Below, piece after piece: positions 45,257-55,064 of a DNA stretch of 64,000 nt. The position numbers were made by a program, and so were the translations under genes. This DNA is from Verrucolacustris abundans (GTDB lineage Bacteria > Verrucomicrobiota > Verrucomicrobiia > Methylacidiphilales > Verrucolacustridaceae): positions 1,302,001 through 1,366,000 of the forward strand of contig OZ239145.1 of the NCBI GenBank assembly GCA_965194535.1. The letters are read 5' to 3'. A model generated the notes under the pieces. That model did no database searches and had not been told where the DNA came from. It was given only the letters and a program-made list of their open reading frames with translations. How positions within the stretch are numbered: the first letter of the stretch is position 1; each line of letters starts with the position of its first letter.

Positions 45257-47515
45257 TCAAAGAAGATCCTGCGGATCGACATCCACGGAAACCTGCAGAG
45301 AGGAAGGCCACTTCGGAGCCAAAACTTCCCTCTTTAAATCAGCCAAAACCGCTGACACCTGCTCCACCAGAAGGAATACATGGAAACGGAATCGCCCCTC
45401 CACACGCGCAATTGGAGCAGGGCTGGCGTCCGGGACCTCCACTTTATCTCCCCACACTCCACGGAGCTTTTTTACCACATGCTCTGCCGACGCAAGGGCC
45501 TGAGCCTCGCTCGTTCCAGAAAACAAAATGAGTATCGCTCTGCGAAAAGGGGGATATCCGTGTGCCTTTCGATACTCCAACTCCTGCTCCCGAAAACCAG
45601 TGACATCATGATGCCTCGCGAACTGAATCGCCGGATGAAACGGAGTGTACGTCTGTACAAACACTTCCCCAGCCACCTCTCCCCTTCCTGCCCGACCCGC
45701 TACCTGAACCAAAAGCTGAAAAACGCGCTCCGAAGCACGAAAGTCGGGCAAATTCAGAGCCCCGTCGATTCCCACAACTCCCACGCAAGTCACTTTGGGA
45801 AAATGAAGCCCCTTCGCAATCATCTGGGTTCCGATCAGAATATCTGTTCTTCCCTCTCGAAAGTCAGCCAAAGCAATCGCATGAGCCCCCCGGACTTTCA
45901 TACTGTCTGAGTCCATCCGAGTAAGTCGGACTCCTGGAATGGCCTCAAGCACCGCCTCTTCCAACCGCTCCGTTCCCGCCCCCGTATACTGCAAGACTGG
46001 AGATCCACACTCCCGACACTGGGTGGGCGAGGATCGATCCGCATCGCAGAAGTGGCACCGCATTTTCCCGTCCTGCCGATGATACGTCATTGGAACTGCA
46101 CACCGATCACACTCCTCCACTTTTCCACAGTGAGGACACTGAACGCTCGGGGCATACCCCCGCCGATTTAAGAGGACCAGACTCTGCTCCCCTTTCTGAA
46201 AACGTCCCCGAAGGGCAGCAATGAGATCTGCAGACAACAGAACCGGACCCTTTCGGCGAGTGGATTTTTCTTTTCGTAAATCCACAACATGAACTTTCGG
46301 TAATCGCGCCCCATCCACTCTTTGGGTCAATCGAACGCGACGATATTTGCCGCGATCCCCATTCCAACCGCTCTCCAAGCAGGGAGTCGCACTCCCAAGA
46401 ATCACCGGCGCCCCCTCCATCCGTCCCCGAACAACTGCCAGATCTCTCGCTTGGTACCGCGGAGATTCAGCCTGTTTGTACCCCCCATCGTGCTCCTCAT
46501 CTACGACAATCAGCCCCAGATCTTCCAAAGGCGCAAAAAGAGCAGAACGGGCTCCGATCACCACCCGAACCCTGCCTTCACGAATTTCATGCCAAGACTC
46601 CCGCCTCTCCGCCACCGTCTGCCCGCTATGCAATACTGCGAGACGAATCTTTTGACCGACAAGTCGTCCTCGAAATCGGGCAACCGTCTGAGGTGTTAGG
46701 GAAATTTCAGGAACCAGAATGATCACGTTTTTTCCCTCTTTTAACGTTGTTTCCATCGCCCTCAGATAAATCTCGGTCTTTCCACTTCCCGTAACGCCCT
46801 CCAACAGAATCGGTAGCCCCCCACCCTCTTTTTTTCTCTCCTCTTCCCACGCGTTCATTGCCTCGATCTGCTCTTGTGCTAATTCAGGCCTTTTTTCCGT
46901 TCCAGCCCAACCCGTCTCAGGTGCATCCTCAGCACGCAACCACCTTTTTTCAGATCGTTCCGCCAAACCCCGATCAACAAGCGCCCTCCATGCCGCGGTT
47001 CCCACCCCAGACTCCTTCACCAAGGCGGTTTGCCATCCGCCCCCACATTGAGTCAGGTACGCCCAAGCTTTCTCCTGCGCTTTTGCACCCCGAAGAATCT
47101 GTTTGGCCATCTCCCCCCGACCCTCCACAGGAGAAATCCACCACGCCATCTTACCCCCACCCTCATGAGATCGGACAGGACCAGGTAAAATTGCCCGTAA
47201 AGCCGCCCCAAGATCACACGCATAATAATCCGCCATCCAGCGTGCCAATCGGCACAGTCCAGCCGGAATCAAAGGCCTCTCGCCTGTGATCTCCTCCACA
47301 TCCTTAACCTGCTCCACTTCAGGACGGGCAGGAAACTCCACCGCATACGCCATAATACTCTTCTTACCCCAAGGTACCCGTAAACGTTGACCTAGCCCAA
47401 TTTTACCCCTTAGACGCTCTGGAATACTGTAGTCAAAAAGCCGATCCAAACCTAATTCGGGTGCCACTCGCACAAAATGGGACTCTTCCACCCCTAGGCT
47501 CTGCTCTCTTTTCAT
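45257..47515 (-). CDS. priA: Primosomal replication-restart helicase PriA
   Basis: 752 residues from the ATG at 47515; a GTG one codon earlier is possible. An N-terminal DNA-binding domain precedes helicase motifs GVTGSGKTEIYLRAM (Walker A), VDEEHDGGYKQ and GSATPCLES. The zinc region has CPHCGKVEECDRC and CHFCDADRSSPTQCRECG, eight Cys forming two zinc sites. It reloads the replisome at stalled forks. It is divergent from the lytic transglycosylase gene. Confidence 0.97.
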   Translation of the reverse strand: MKREQSLGVEESHFVRVAPELGLDRLFDYSIPERLRGKIGLGQRLRVPWGKKSIMAYAVEFPARPEVEQVKDVEEITGERPLIPAGLCRLARWMADYYACDLGAALRAILPGPVRSHEGGGKMAWWISPVEGRGEMAKQILRGAKAQEKAWAYLTQCGGGWQTALVKESGVGTAAWRALVDRGLAERSEKRWLRAEDAPETGWAGTEKRPELAQEQIEAMNAWEEERKKEGGGLPILLEGVTGSGKTEIYLRAMETTLKEGKNVIILVPEISLTPQTVARFRGRLVGQKIRLAVLHSGQTVAERRESWHEIREGRVRVVIGARSALFAPLEDLGLIVVDEEHDGGYKQAESPRYQARDLAVVRGRMEGAPVILGSATPCLESGWNGDRGKYRRVRLTQRVDGARLPKVHVVDLRKEKSTRRKGPVLLSADLIAALRGRFQKGEQSLVLLNRRGYAPSVQCPHCGKVEECDRCAVPMTYHRQDGKMRCHFCDADRSSPTQCRECGSPVLQYTGAGTERLEEAVLEAIPGVRLTRMDSDSMKVRGAHAIALADFREGRTDILIGTQMIAKGLHFPKVTCVGVVGIDGALNLPDFRASERVFQLLVQVAGRAGRGEVAGEVFVQTYTPFHPAIQFARHHDVTGFREQELEYRKAHGYPPFRRAILILFSGTSEAQALASAEHVVKKLRGVWGDKVEVPDASPAPIARVEGRFRFHVFLLVEQVSAVLADLKREVLAPKWPSSLQVSVDVDPQDLL

Positions 47516-47573
47516 CACTCTGGCAAGTTTTGCCCGCCTTCCCTTTTAAATCAAATTGGATACCATCACTCCG

Positions 47574-48200
47574 ATGCTTCTCGCACGTCCGCGGATTCTT
47601 GCTGCCCTCATCGTGATTTTCGCCCCACTTACACTCATCACCTTCTCTTGGCTTGGAGAGATTCGTCGCTCGCAAGAACTCGAACCTCTTATCGTCCAAG
47701 CGGCCAATCGCCATGGTCTCCCCGTCTCCTTGGTTCGTGCCGTAGTGTGGAGAGAGAGCGATTTCAACCCTAAGGCTGTAGGCACCTCGGGCGAGCGCGG
47801 ACTCATGCAGGTGACCCCCGGAGCGGCTCAGGATTGGGCTCAGGCAACTCGGCAGCGATCCTTTCAGAATAACGATCTTTTTGATCCCCAAACCAACCTT
47901 GCGGCAGGTACCTGGTATCTGACTCGGGCCATCAAGCGCTGGTCGAATGCGGACAGGCCCGAGGTCTTTGCTTTGGCCGAATACAACGCCGGAATCACCC
48001 ATGCCCGCCGCTGGGCCAAACAGAATGAAACTCTAAACGCTAAGGACTTCATCAATTCGATTGATTTTCCAACCACCCGATCGTACGTGCGATCCATTTT
48101 AAAAAGAGCCGAGCTGTACGCATCAGGTAAGAATCCAAGCCCGCTCGAACTGGTAAACCGTCGCCTCGCCTTACAAAAGGAGCGGTGGATCAAAAAATAG
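47574..48200 (+). CDS. Membrane-anchored lytic transglycosylase (SLT domain)
   Basis: 208 residues from the ATG at 47574; a TTG six codons upstream is possible. An N-terminal hydrophobic segment (RILAALIVIFAPLTLITFSW) is followed by an SLT fold with catalytic Glu in VWRESDFNPKAVG, then GERGLMQVTPGAA and AEYNAG. It cleaves peptidoglycan, making anhydro-muropeptides. It is convergent with fmt, 5 bp apart. Confidence 0.93.
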   Translation: MLLARPRILAALIVIFAPLTLITFSWLGEIRRSQELEPLIVQAANRHGLPVSLVRAVVWRESDFNPKAVGTSGERGLMQVTPGAAQDWAQATRQRSFQNNDLFDPQTNLAAGTWYLTRAIKRWSNADRPEVFALAEYNAGITHARRWAKQNETLNAKDFINSIDFPTTRSYVRSILKRAELYASGKNPSPLELVNRRLALQKERWIKK

Positions 48201-48205
48201 GTCGG

Positions 48206-49147
48206 CTAAGCCAACTGAAGGCCCGCCACGATTCCAGCACCGCGGGAGTACTCCACCGCGGACATTCGCTTTCTGCCCTCCAACTGCACTTCGCGTAAAA
48301 GAACTCCCCCTTTCTTCGCCGCCACAAGAATTCCATGAGAATTAATTTCAACAATTTCACCAGGCTTGCCTTTCGCCCTCTTCGAAAGAATTACGGAAAA
48401 GATTTTCAACATTTTTTGGTCCGTTCCATCAGGAACCCAGGCGTATGCACCCGGCCAAGGCTGCATGGCTCGAATGTGCGCATCGATCTCCTCAGGATTC
48501 TTAGCCCAATCGATCTTGCCATCCTCTTTTTTCATCCGGGGAGCCAACGAGGCCTCTTGGGAGTTCTGCCTCGCGCTCTTCAATTTCCCTTTTTTGACTC
48601 GCTCCAAAAGATACAAAAGCAGGGGACCAGCTTTTTTTGCCAACCGATCGTGCAGAAGACCTGTTGTCTCACCAGGCCGGATTCGTGTAGCCACTTTTCC
48701 CAGAATGTCCCCGGTATCTAGCCCCTCGTTCATCTGCATGATCGTGACCCCAGTTCGCTTCTGTAAATCCCGTACTGCGGCTGCAATCGGGGAGGCTCCC
48801 CTATATTTCGGCAAAAGCGACCCGTGCACATTCCAGCAACCCAATTCAGGTAGCTCTAAAATCGGCTTTTTTAAGATCTGACCGTATGCAACGACCACCA
48901 TTAAATCGGGCTTCTGATAACGAATTTGGCTTAAAGAAGTGGCCGAATTCACATCCTCAGGCTGAAATACGGTCAATTGATGCCGTAAAGCACACTCCTT
49001 GATAGGGGAAGCAAGCAGCTTCTGAGCCCGTCCAGCAGGACGATCCGGTTGAGTGATTACAGAGAGAACAAAATGGTCATCGGAAGCAACCAACGCCTCC
49101 AAACAAGGAATCCCAAACTCTCCAGTGCCAGCGAAGACAATCCGCAC
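48206..49147 (-). CDS. fmt: Methionyl-tRNA formyltransferase
   Basis: 313 residues. It formylates initiator Met-tRNA using 10-formyl-THF. It begins MRIVFAGTGEFGIPCLEAL and holds the folate-site block NVHGSLLPKYRGASPIAAAV and MNEGLDTGDIL. The C-terminal OB-fold domain for tRNA is present. It lies 3 bp after the adenylate-kinase-like gene. No peptide deformylase gene is adjacent, although def-fmt pairing is common. Confidence 0.96.
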   Translation of the reverse strand: MRIVFAGTGEFGIPCLEALVASDDHFVLSVITQPDRPAGRAQKLLASPIKECALRHQLTVFQPEDVNSATSLSQIRYQKPDLMVVVAYGQILKKPILELPELGCWNVHGSLLPKYRGASPIAAAVRDLQKRTGVTIMQMNEGLDTGDILGKVATRIRPGETTGLLHDRLAKKAGPLLLYLLERVKKGKLKSARQNSQEASLAPRMKKEDGKIDWAKNPEEIDAHIRAMQPWPGAYAWVPDGTDQKMLKIFSVILSKRAKGKPGEIVEINSHGILVAAKKGGVLLREVQLEGRKRMSAVEYSRGAGIVAGLQLA

Positions 49148-49150
49148 TCG

Positions 49151-49774
49151 CTACACGCCCAAGTTGGATAAGGCTTTTTTTGAACGACTCACCTTCGTCG
49201 TTTGAACTTGATTTAGAATATCCCGAGTAACCTCAAAGGGAAATTGCTCCGCATCGATCTCCTTGACCGTTTTCTCTCCGTAATATTCCAAAACGGGTTT
49301 GGTCTCTTTTTCATACGTTAGAAGCCTGTCGTGAATTACCGCATCACTTGCATCGTCCAAACGATTATCCCTCAGAGCTCTCCTTTTGAGACGATCTTCC
49401 AGCTTCTTCTGGTCATGACAAACCAGATGAAATAAGGCTTCCACGGTTAGGTCATTCACAAGAAGTTTTGCCTGCTCCACATTTCGGGGAATTCCATCCA
49501 ACACCAAATGATCAATCTCAGGTTTAAATTTCCCAAGGGTAACCAAGTGCGCCATGTGCTGACGCCACAGATCCACGGTCACATCATCAGGGACAAGTTG
49601 CCCGGCACTGGAGTATTTTAAAAAGGCTTGGCCCACCTTAGTTCGCAGGTCCATTCCGCGAAAAACATCTCCACAGGAGATATGACAAAAGGCAGGTATC
49701 GTCCCCAACACCTTCCCTTGCGTCCCCTTGCCGGAACCAGGCGCCCCGAAGAGTAAGATAGCACGCCAGCGCAT
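49151..49774 (-). CDS. adk: Adenylate-kinase-like protein, short form
   Basis: 207 residues. The P-loop FGAPGSGKGTQ opens the protein, followed by SCGDVFRGMD (GDxxR equivalent) and LVLDGIPRNVEQA (DGFPR equivalent with F to I). The LID is short and has no Cys, giving a non-zinc form. It is divergent enough that nucleotide specificity is uncertain, and it sits between a metal ATPase and fmt, not near secY where a housekeeping adk is often found. It may be the main Adk or a paralogue. Confidence 0.8.
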   Translation of the reverse strand: MRWRAILLFGAPGSGKGTQGKVLGTIPAFCHISCGDVFRGMDLRTKVGQAFLKYSSAGQLVPDDVTVDLWRQHMAHLVTLGKFKPEIDHLVLDGIPRNVEQAKLLVNDLTVEALFHLVCHDQKKLEDRLKRRALRDNRLDDASDAVIHDRLLTYEKETKPVLEYYGEKTVKEIDAEQFPFEVTRDILNQVQTTKVSRSKKALSNLGV

Positions 49775-49783
49775 CTTCTATTC

Positions 49784-52066
49784 CTACACCTGATCCCCTG
49801 CTTTGTGCAATCCGACAAATCCCCCCCGCGATGCCAGTAACCGCAGGCTATTCAAAACAACAATCACGGTACTGCCCTCATGACCTGCCACCCCCCAAGT
49901 CAAAGGGATCGATGCCCCCAAAGCAGCACTCACAAGAAGGACAATTGTGCCAAGAGATAGAACCAGATTCTGAGTGATAATCCTGCGCGTTCTCCGACTT
50001 AAATCGTAAGCCTCCGCAAAACTTTCTAAACGATCTCGCATTAAAATAATGTCCGATTCAGCCAAAGCCGCACCCGTTCCTCTAGCTCCCATCGCTACTC
50101 CGATCTCAGCTGCCGCCAGACTGGGCGCATCATTCACCCCATCTCCTACCATCGCGACTTTCTCCCCCCGCCTAGACCAATCCCGAATCGCCTCCACCTT
50201 GTCTTCTGGATGTAGGCCAAAACGATACTCTTTCAGCCCTACCTGCTCAGCCACCAGTCGAGCCGCCGCCTCCCGATCTCCCGTCAGCATGGTCACCTTC
50301 AATCCTTGAGCAACTAACCACTCCAGTAATGGTCGGCTCGATTTCCGAATCTCATCCTCGAGCAAGATTCTTCCGCGAAGCATTCCCGCGCCAAAAAAGA
50401 CTTCCGTTACCCCAGGCTTAGGTGCAGGCAAAGAATCTACCCACTTAGCTCCATCAAAAAAAGTTCTCCTCCCAAGCCGACACTCATCTCCGCTCTCTAT
50501 CTTGCCTTTTAACCCACCCCCAGTAGCAGAGGAAAAGTCCTGCACTTCGGGAATCTGAAACCCCCGCCGACGAGCCTCGCGAACAATCGCCACGGAGACA
50601 GGATGGAGCGACTGCACACCCAATCCAGCCGCTTCCCGAAGTAAGGCATCCTCCGCACCCCCCACAACTTCTACAGCGCGCACTTTCATCTCTCCCGTCG
50701 TTAATGTCCCCGTCTTGTCTAAAGCCACTCGTGTCACACCTCCTAACCGCTCGATCGGGCTTCCACCTCGAAATAAAATCCCTCGCCGTGCCCCTGCAGC
50801 AATTCCTGCCAAAATCGCTGAGGGTATGGAAAGCACCAACGCACAGGGAGACGCCACCACCAATAAGGTCATTGTTTTATAAAAAGCTGGGCGCACATCC
50901 GCCTTACCCCATCCCGCAAGACCCCACCAAACAAAAAACATAATCGCACTTAAAGCGAGAATGGATTGGGTGTAACGCGTACCAAAACGATCTGTAAACC
51001 TCTGTGAAGGTGCTTTCTGTTCCTGGGCCTCCCGAATCAGCCTCAAAATACCCTCTAACGCACTCTCCTTCGCCCTTCGCAGAACTCTCAAGTCCACCCT
51101 CCCCCATAGGTTTAATGTCCCAGCCAAAACCATTGAGCCGATCTCCTTGGACACGGCCGCGGACTCTCCCGTCAAACTCGACTCATCCGCACCACTCCTT
51201 CCCTCAATGACCTCCGCATCGACTGGAAAACCATCGCCGGGTCGAACTCTCACTCTCATTCCAGGCTCCAGTAAATCCACCGCTACTTTCTCCTCCGTTC
51301 TGTCCTCAAGAATTCGGATTGCCTCTCGAGGTGCTGCACGGAAAAGACCTGCCAACTCTCGCTCCGTCCGATACGCAGCTAGTTCCTCCAAGGCACCACT
51401 CAGGGAAAAGAGAAATAAAAGAAGAGCTCCCTCATCCCAATGCCCCACACACGCCGCCCCCACCGCAACCGCCAACATCAAGAAGTGAATTTCCAAAACG
51501 CCCGATTTAATTTTATGCCAAACCTCCTCAGCCGTTTTCCACCCCCCTGCAATATAGGCCACCGCAAATAAAAACTTTTCGATCCACCCACCTGCCCACC
51601 AACCTGCCAAAGCAGCACCCCCGCACACCAGTGCCAAGCTCAGTGGAACTTTCCACTTTTTACCCGCTCCCACAACCGAAGGCAGATGTCGAACATCTAA
51701 CTTCACCCCACTGAGGACTCTCCAAAACCATAACTTGGGTGCCGTAGGGCAACTCTCTCTTTCCAAAATTATCTTCTCGCTCTCTCTTCTCATCTGAACT
51801 CCTTCCCCCCAATCCCCTTGAAGCACTCTTCCGCACTTTCCACACCGCGAATCCCCCAACTCCCATCGGCAGACGCTTTCCCCACGTAATCGTCTCACCG
51901 CCTCAGCCAGCTGGACGGCTCCCTTTTCACCCGCCCCTGAGGCAGCCGTCGCGTAATCAATCTGCCCTTCATGAAAAGACACGGATACAGCACGTAGGTC
52001 CGCTGACTCCCCTAACTCATGGGCGAGCAGGTCCAATCCGCAGTTTGGTGTTCCATGGTCGTGCAC
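49784..52066 (-). CDS. P1B-4-type heavy-metal ATPase
   Basis: 760 residues, starting GTG at 52066. P-type motifs: TGES (299-302), phosphorylated D450 in DKTGTLT, LHPVSVAI (HP motif) and GDGVNDAP. The transmembrane metal site has SPC (406-408) and HEGST (729-733), the P1B-4 signature seen in Co2+, Fe2+ and Zn2+ exporters. The N-terminus carries a His/Cys start (MHDHGTPNC) and CGKC (C75, C78) in place of a normal GMxCxxC metal-binding domain. Likely a cobalt or iron efflux pump; the metal is inferred. Confidence 0.93.
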   Translation of the reverse strand: MHDHGTPNCGLDLLAHELGESADLRAVSVSFHEGQIDYATAASGAGEKGAVQLAEAVRRLRGESVCRWELGDSRCGKCGRVLQGDWGEGVQMRRESEKIILERESCPTAPKLWFWRVLSGVKLDVRHLPSVVGAGKKWKVPLSLALVCGGAALAGWWAGGWIEKFLFAVAYIAGGWKTAEEVWHKIKSGVLEIHFLMLAVAVGAACVGHWDEGALLLFLFSLSGALEELAAYRTERELAGLFRAAPREAIRILEDRTEEKVAVDLLEPGMRVRVRPGDGFPVDAEVIEGRSGADESSLTGESAAVSKEIGSMVLAGTLNLWGRVDLRVLRRAKESALEGILRLIREAQEQKAPSQRFTDRFGTRYTQSILALSAIMFFVWWGLAGWGKADVRPAFYKTMTLLVVASPCALVLSIPSAILAGIAAGARRGILFRGGSPIERLGGVTRVALDKTGTLTTGEMKVRAVEVVGGAEDALLREAAGLGVQSLHPVSVAIVREARRRGFQIPEVQDFSSATGGGLKGKIESGDECRLGRRTFFDGAKWVDSLPAPKPGVTEVFFGAGMLRGRILLEDEIRKSSRPLLEWLVAQGLKVTMLTGDREAAARLVAEQVGLKEYRFGLHPEDKVEAIRDWSRRGEKVAMVGDGVNDAPSLAAAEIGVAMGARGTGAALAESDIILMRDRLESFAEAYDLSRRTRRIITQNLVLSLGTIVLLVSAALGASIPLTWGVAGHEGSTVIVVLNSLRLLASRGGFVGLHKAGDQV

Positions 52067-52151
52067 AGCCTTAGACTATCTATTCCCAATCCCCTTTGAC
52101 CAACTTTACTCAACCACTTGCCAAGGTTTCACACCCTACTACTTTTAGAAA

Positions 52152-55064
52152 GTGCCCACATCCCTTGCTACCCACTCTTTAACAACTCCAAAAAGTCAAA
52201 ATCGGAAACCCAGCCTATCCACTTCTCCTGACGATCTCTCTTTCCTATCGCGCCACCTCGGGCCCAATAAAAACACAGAAAAGCAGATGCTCGAGACCCT
52301 CGGGCTCGCCTCCCTAGAGGATCTTGTTCGGGCAACCCTACCCCAAGGACTAGCCTCCGCTCAGCCCCCTCACCTACCCGCTGCCCGCTCCGAAACACGC
52401 GCTCTTGCCGCACTTGAGGAAATGCTATCCAAAAATCTCCCCTTCCGCTCTCTCATTGGCCTTGGCTATCACGGAACCATAACACCTCCTGTCCTGCGTC
52501 GAGCCATCATGGAGGACCCCGGTTGGTACTCCTCTTACACCCCTTATCAACCCGAGATCTCTCAGGGCCGCTTGGAAGCCCTCCTAAACTATCAAACCAT
52601 GATTCTCGAACTCACGGGCATGGAGATCGCGAATGCCTCTCTTCTCGACGAAGGTACCGCTGCCGCAGAAGCCGCTTCCTTAGCCCAAGCTGCTGTCTCT
52701 GACAAAACGCGGAAAACAATCTGGCTAACCCCTGGCCTACACCCCTCGACAGCCTCCGTCATCACGACCCGCGCCGCCGCCTTAGGCTGGAAGGTGATCA
52801 CATCGGAATCTTTTCCAGAAAAGGAAGCCGCTCACCTTTTTGCAGGTGTCGTGGCTTACCCAGAAAGCGATGGTCGCTTGGCCGACCCCCAACCCTTCAT
52901 TCACCAACTCAAAAAGGCAGGCGCCCTCTCGATCCTAGTCTCAGATCCCCTCGCTCTCTTTCTATTCACCCCTCCAGGCGAACTAGGGGCCGACGTTGCC
53001 GTAGGTAGCACCCAGCGCTTCGGTGTTCCGATCGGTTTCGGGGGCCCGCATGCAGCTTACTTTGCAACTCGACTCACCCACCAAAGGCTCCTTCCTGGTC
53101 GTCTTATCGGCGTATCCAAAGATTCCGAGGGCCGCACCGCCTACCGCCTCTCCCTTCAAACACGCGAACAACACATTCGGCGAGACCGCGCCACCAGCAA
53201 TATCTGCACCGCCCAAGCCCTGCTGGCCACCCTCGCCTCAATGTACGCGATTCACCACGGTCCCAAAGGCCTTCACCAAATCGCGCTTCGCATCCACCAA
53301 CACGCCCAACGTCTTGCTGCTGGCCTTAAGCTCCGTGGATTCTCAATCCTTCACCCCCTCTACTTCGACACCCTCCATATCCAAGGCTCCCCCGTAGCTC
53401 TTCAATCCGCATTCACCCAAGCTGCAAAAGCCCAAACAAACTTCCGCCTCTTCCTCAATGGCGACCTAGGAATCACCTTAGATGAACGCACCGATGAGGC
53501 CGAAGTCGATCGTCTCTTATCCTTTTTCGGATCGGCCAAACTCCCCCAGCCCTCAAGCGAATTTAAGCCGCTAGCGTCTGAGCTGACTCGCAAGACACCA
53601 ACGCTCCGTCACCCGATTTTCACATCCCACGCGAACGAGAACGAACTCCTCCGCTATATTCGGCGCCTCGCTGCAAAGGATCTCACCCCAGCTCAGTCCA
53701 TGGTCCCTCTCGGTTCCTGCACGATGAAACTCAACGCCGCTTCCGAACTCACACCTCTAGGTTGGTCAACCGTGGCTGACCCACACCCATACGCCCCCAC
53801 CGAACAAAACCCTGGCTACCTCAAGATGATCCACGACCTAGAAACATGGCTGGGCGAAATCACGGGCCTTCCTCACGTCTCCCTCCAACCAAATGCAGGC
53901 TCCCAAGGTGAGTATGCTGGTCTTCTCTCGATCCGTGCTTGGCATCAATCCCGTGGCGACACCCAGAGGGACATTTGCCTAATCCCAGTCTCCGCCCATG
54001 GAACGAACCCCGCCAGTGCAGTCCTCGTTGGTTTTCGAGTTGTTCCTGTCGCTTGCGACAACCAAGGCAACGTGGATCTCGCAGACCTCGATGCCAAACT
54101 GAAAGAACACGGACCCCGAGTGGCCGCCGCCATGGTTACCTACCCATCGACTCATGGTGTTTTTGAAACGGCGATTCGGGACATTTGTAAAAAAGTTCAC
54201 GATGCGGGGGGACAGGTTTATATGGACGGAGCAAACCTGAACGCCCTTGTCGGAATCTGTAGACCTGGCGAATTCGGAATCGATGCCTGCCACCTCAACC
54301 TTCACAAAACTTTCTGTATCCCACACGGCGGAGGAGGCCCGGGAGTTGGCCCAATCGCTGTGGCAGACCATCTCGCCCCCTTCCTCCCCTCCCATCCGCA
54401 CCAGATTCTAAAAAAAGACCAAGTAGGTCCAGTCGCCTCCGCCCCTTACGGCAGTGCGAGTATCCTGGTCATTCCTTGGATGTTTCTCGCAATGGTTGGG
54501 GGCAAGGGACTCGCGCGCTGCACAGAAGTAGCCATCTTAAACGCCAACTATCTCGCCAAACGCCTCTCCAACCACTACCCGATTCTTTATCGGGGCGCAG
54601 GAGGCTGGGTTGCCCACGAGTTTATCCTCGATTTCCGACCCTTCAAAGCCTCCGCTGGAATCGAGGTAGAAGACGTAGCCAAACGACTGATGGACTATGG
54701 ATTTCATGCCCCGACGATGTCTTGGCCCGTGGGGGGAACCCTAATGATTGAACCTACCGAATCTGAATCCCGCGAGGAACTGGATCGATTTGCCGATGCC
54801 ATGATCTCAATCCGAGAAGAGATCGCTGAAATTGAGTCAGGAAAAATGGATCACAATCGTAACCCCTTGAAACTCGCCCCCCATCCTGCGGGCGATGTCA
54901 CATCGGACAGCTGGAATCGCCCCTACTCGCGTGAAAAAGCGGCATATCCAGCCCCTTGGACTCGCTCGTGGAAATACTGGCCAACCGTATCCCGAATTGA
55001 CGCCGTCCACGGCGACCGAAACCTCGTCTGCTCCTGCCCCACAGTCGAGGAACTCTCGAGCTAA
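52152..55064 (+). CDS. gcvP: Glycine decarboxylase (glycine cleavage P protein)
   Basis: 970 residues, the single-chain type. It decarboxylates glycine with PLP and passes the aminomethyl group to lipoyl H protein. Family blocks include FLSRHLGPNKNT, GSCTMKLNAASEL and the PLP lysine in NLHKTFCIPHGGGGPGVG (about residue 719). GTG at 52152 is the first start available; the following stretch has no nearby ATG until 52286, which would remove the conserved HLGP, so a non-ATG start is required. gcvT and gcvH are not in view, and no glycine riboswitch is seen. Confidence 0.95.
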   Translation: MPTSLATHSLTTPKSQNRKPSLSTSPDDLSFLSRHLGPNKNTEKQMLETLGLASLEDLVRATLPQGLASAQPPHLPAARSETRALAALEEMLSKNLPFRSLIGLGYHGTITPPVLRRAIMEDPGWYSSYTPYQPEISQGRLEALLNYQTMILELTGMEIANASLLDEGTAAAEAASLAQAAVSDKTRKTIWLTPGLHPSTASVITTRAAALGWKVITSESFPEKEAAHLFAGVVAYPESDGRLADPQPFIHQLKKAGALSILVSDPLALFLFTPPGELGADVAVGSTQRFGVPIGFGGPHAAYFATRLTHQRLLPGRLIGVSKDSEGRTAYRLSLQTREQHIRRDRATSNICTAQALLATLASMYAIHHGPKGLHQIALRIHQHAQRLAAGLKLRGFSILHPLYFDTLHIQGSPVALQSAFTQAAKAQTNFRLFLNGDLGITLDERTDEAEVDRLLSFFGSAKLPQPSSEFKPLASELTRKTPTLRHPIFTSHANENELLRYIRRLAAKDLTPAQSMVPLGSCTMKLNAASELTPLGWSTVADPHPYAPTEQNPGYLKMIHDLETWLGEITGLPHVSLQPNAGSQGEYAGLLSIRAWHQSRGDTQRDICLIPVSAHGTNPASAVLVGFRVVPVACDNQGNVDLADLDAKLKEHGPRVAAAMVTYPSTHGVFETAIRDICKKVHDAGGQVYMDGANLNALVGICRPGEFGIDACHLNLHKTFCIPHGGGGPGVGPIAVADHLAPFLPSHPHQILKKDQVGPVASAPYGSASILVIPWMFLAMVGGKGLARCTEVAILNANYLAKRLSNHYPILYRGAGGWVAHEFILDFRPFKASAGIEVEDVAKRLMDYGFHAPTMSWPVGGTLMIEPTESESREELDRFADAMISIREEIAEIESGKMDHNRNPLKLAPHPAGDVTSDSWNRPYSREKAAYPAPWTRSWKYWPTVSRIDAVHGDRNLVCSCPTVEELSS

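Noticed and set aside
52067..52151. Possible glycine riboswitch before gcvP
   Set aside because: Only 85 bp are available and no tandem glycine-aptamer pattern is visible.
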